NCBI RefSeq assembly: GCF_000069185.1
Contig: NC_010397.1
Coordinates: 1,240,001 to 1,304,000 of the forward strand
DNA length: 64,000 nt
From: Mycobacteroides abscessus ATCC 19977
GTDB lineage: Bacteria; Actinomycetota; Actinomycetes; Mycobacteriales; Mycobacteriaceae
Direction: 5' to 3'
Of this stretch, positions 62,783 through 64,000 are shown in pieces. The stretch's first letter is position 1, and every line of letters begins with the position of its first letter. The notes under the pieces are model-generated. The model was given only the letters and a program-made list of their open reading frames with translations, was not told where the DNA came from and ran no database searches. The translations under genes and the position numbers were made by a program.

Positions 62783-63811
62783 TCACGCTTCCTTGCGTGA
62801 CGGTTCGTCGCCGTACTGCTGATTGACCGCCCGCAGGAATTTCTCGGCGTCGGTCGGCTCGAGCGGCGGCAGCTCGATGGTCTCGCTGACGATGCCGTGC
62901 GGGAGACGAGGCTCAGAGCCCAGATCCGGGATGAAGTTCTTCAGGGCGCCGTCGGTGAAGGGCACGCCGGACTTGACCTGGTTATTGGACACCAGATCGA
63001 ATGCGCGCGTCATCGCGTCCTGCGATTCCTCGGGCAGCCCCGCCTTGATCGCGGCGATTTCAGTGGGGGACTTGCCATCGAAAGACTGCGCGAACTCGTA
63101 CAGGTATTGCAGCTGGTTCGACGGGATGGTGACGCTCTTACCGGCCGCTAGGTCCTTGAGCTGCTGGTCGTTGAGAAGCGACGCCGCATGGACACGATTG
63201 AGCACGGCTTGGTCTTGCGCGCTGGTGCCCTGGAAATGGGCTCCATCCCGGTTTCCCTGAGCGGAGGTCAGTCCGCAGAAGGGGTTGAACGAGGCGGCCA
63301 GTGCATCGCAGATGTCTTCGATCTGTTGCTGGGCTTCCAGCTCTGCCGCCCACCACTTGTCATAGGCCCTGCGCATCATCCGGGTGAACTTGGCGGCGTA
63401 CCGATTGCCCTTCTCGATGGTCTCGGCGCTGGCGTGGGGCTGCATGATCCAGGTGGCCGTGAGGTCCTCGGCCACGGTGTAACCATGATCCACCGCCTCG
63501 TTGTAGAGATCGACGGCTTCGCGCCGATACTCGATCGACTGAAACTCCAACGTCACCAGCGCTTTTGGGGCATCGTCGAGCAACATCTGAGTGGCCAGAT
63601 AGATCGTCTTCTCATCGCTGGCCGCGGTGTCCTGGATGGCCCGGGCGGTGACGCCGTCCCAGGGCAGGCCGCCGGGCCTGTCGATCGAGTTCTTGTAGTC
63701 CTGGGCGCGGTGCTGCAATTCGGCGGCGGCCAGCATCGCTTGGCGCAACGGCACGATCGACTGCTCTGGGTGGTTGGTCAATAACCTTCTGGCCGAATAC
63801 TCCGACTTCAT
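62783..63811 (-). CDS. Type VII substrate-like helical protein sharing a module with the 782-residue protein
   Basis: The 342-residue protein is mostly helical with Glu/Gln/Lys-rich heptads (AAELQHRAQDYKNSIDR, FTRMMRRAYDKWWAAELEAQQQIEDICDAL). Residues 206-275 (LNDQQLKDLAAGKSVTIPSN, GKSPTEIAAIKAGLPEESQD) align with the central part of the 782-residue protein (LSPEQIADRDAGRPVQLTRP, GMSVEDIHRAEQRLGNNKS). Start ATG 63811 overlaps the stop of the next upstream gene by 4 nt. A role in type VII export is inferred. Confidence 0.72.
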   Translation of the reverse strand: MKSEYSARRLLTNHPEQSIVPLRQAMLAAAELQHRAQDYKNSIDRPGGLPWDGVTARAIQDTAASDEKTIYLATQMLLDDAPKALVTLEFQSIEYRREAVDLYNEAVDHGYTVAEDLTATWIMQPHASAETIEKGNRYAAKFTRMMRRAYDKWWAAELEAQQQIEDICDALAASFNPFCGLTSAQGNRDGAHFQGTSAQDQAVLNRVHAASLLNDQQLKDLAAGKSVTIPSNQLQYLYEFAQSFDGKSPTEIAAIKAGLPEESQDAMTRAFDLVSNNQVKSGVPFTDGALKNFIPDLGSEPRLPHGIVSETIELPPLEPTDAEKFLRAVNQQYGDEPSRKEA

Positions 63812-64000
63812 TGCTGCCTCGACAATGACGCGGCCGAAAGGATGGTCTGCCGAACGTATTCTTCGGTGTCCCCGAACCGGGTTTGGGCCTGCTGAGCCAG
63901 GTCGGCCATGTTGACGCAGCGCGCCGCAAACATGCGCTGCAACTCGGGGATGACCTCGGTGACCAGTCGCCTGACAGCCGTCAGCGATGGAGCATCGCCC
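63808..64000 (-). CDS. Small type VII substrate-like protein, 5' end outside window
   Basis: The minus-strand frame is open from base 64000 to a TGA at 63810-63808 and shows about 63 C-terminal residues (TAVRRLVTEVIPELQRMFAA, CVNMADLAQQAQTRFGDTEE, ending LSAASLSRQQ). The helical, Gln/Arg-rich sequence fits an EspC- or WXG-like protein, and it precedes the 342-residue gene just as the 112-residue EspC-like gene precedes the 782-residue gene. The start lies outside the window. Confidence 0.55.
   Translation of the reverse strand, partial: GDAPSLTAVRRLVTEVIPELQRMFAARCVNMADLAQQAQTRFGDTEEYVRQTILSAASLSRQQ

Overview
The window is high-GC actinobacterial chromosome, almost certainly a rapidly growing mycobacterium and most likely the Mycobacteroides abscessus-chelonae group. 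The clearest sign is the gene order coaA, glyA, desA2, phoH2, polysaccharide deacetylase, fum, glpX, DUF4245, xseB/xseA, lipid-droplet protein, ispH, DUF6542, ychF. It follows the M. tuberculosis Rv1092c-Rv1112 backbone with insertions. A second block (mmcO, lpqS, cysK2, MFS) follows Rv0846c-Rv0849. The species is inferred from remembered family sequences, not from a database search. I saw no rRNA, tRNA, CRISPR array, prophage or insertion sequence.

Layout. 1-8.1 kb: the end of a betaine/choline-type binding protein, a multi-pass membrane protein, an MpaB-family protein, a ChoD-like GMC oxidoreductase, an NTF2-fold protein, coaA and a DUF885 protein. 8.1-13.1 kb: a long-type glyA, desA2, phoH2 with short upstream reading frames, and a polysaccharide deacetylase. 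13.3-17.5 kb: a stress locus with CsbD, six tightly coupled genes of the Asp23/Gls24 type on the minus strand, and a divergent ECF sigma factor with another Gls24-like gene. 17.5-31.5 kb: central metabolism and housekeeping (fum, glpX, xseAB, ispH, ychF), plus cstA with its YbdD partner and a group of small secreted or membrane proteins including PspC. 31.5-34.4 kb: hypothetical genes and a pair of bacterial PH-domain membrane proteins.

34.6-39.1 kb is a copper island. The multicopper oxidase gene and the lpqS-cysK2-MFS operon diverge from a 135-bp interval that carries two TACCC-N5-GGGTA palindromes, the RicR/CsoR operator type. 39-45.3 kb: an ABC-F ATPase, a strong hairpin terminator, a structured stretch with a 41-residue acidic reading frame, DoxX, a GT39-like protein, a WS/DGAT-like protein and a VOC protein.

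45.3-51.3 kb is a six-gene minus-strand cluster of type VII secretion substrate-like proteins and lipoproteins without any secretion machinery. Its large 782-residue protein shares a module with a gene at the far end of the window (62.8-63.8 kb), which also follows a small upstream gene. 51.4-64 kb: an MmpL/TetR operon with a promoter-overlapping palindrome, tpx, a cluster of SAM methyltransferases including two paralogous LCM-type genes, an acyltransferase, a C-terminal-HTH protein, an MFS transporter and the second type VII-like pair.

Genes are packed closely, with many 4-nt ATGA/GTGA overlaps. Three convergent pairs end on a shared CTAG. The strongest candidates for new biology are the Gls24/ECF sigma locus with its small HPD-motif protein, the orphan type VII substrate clusters, and the small ORF/structured-RNA interval near 41.1 kb.
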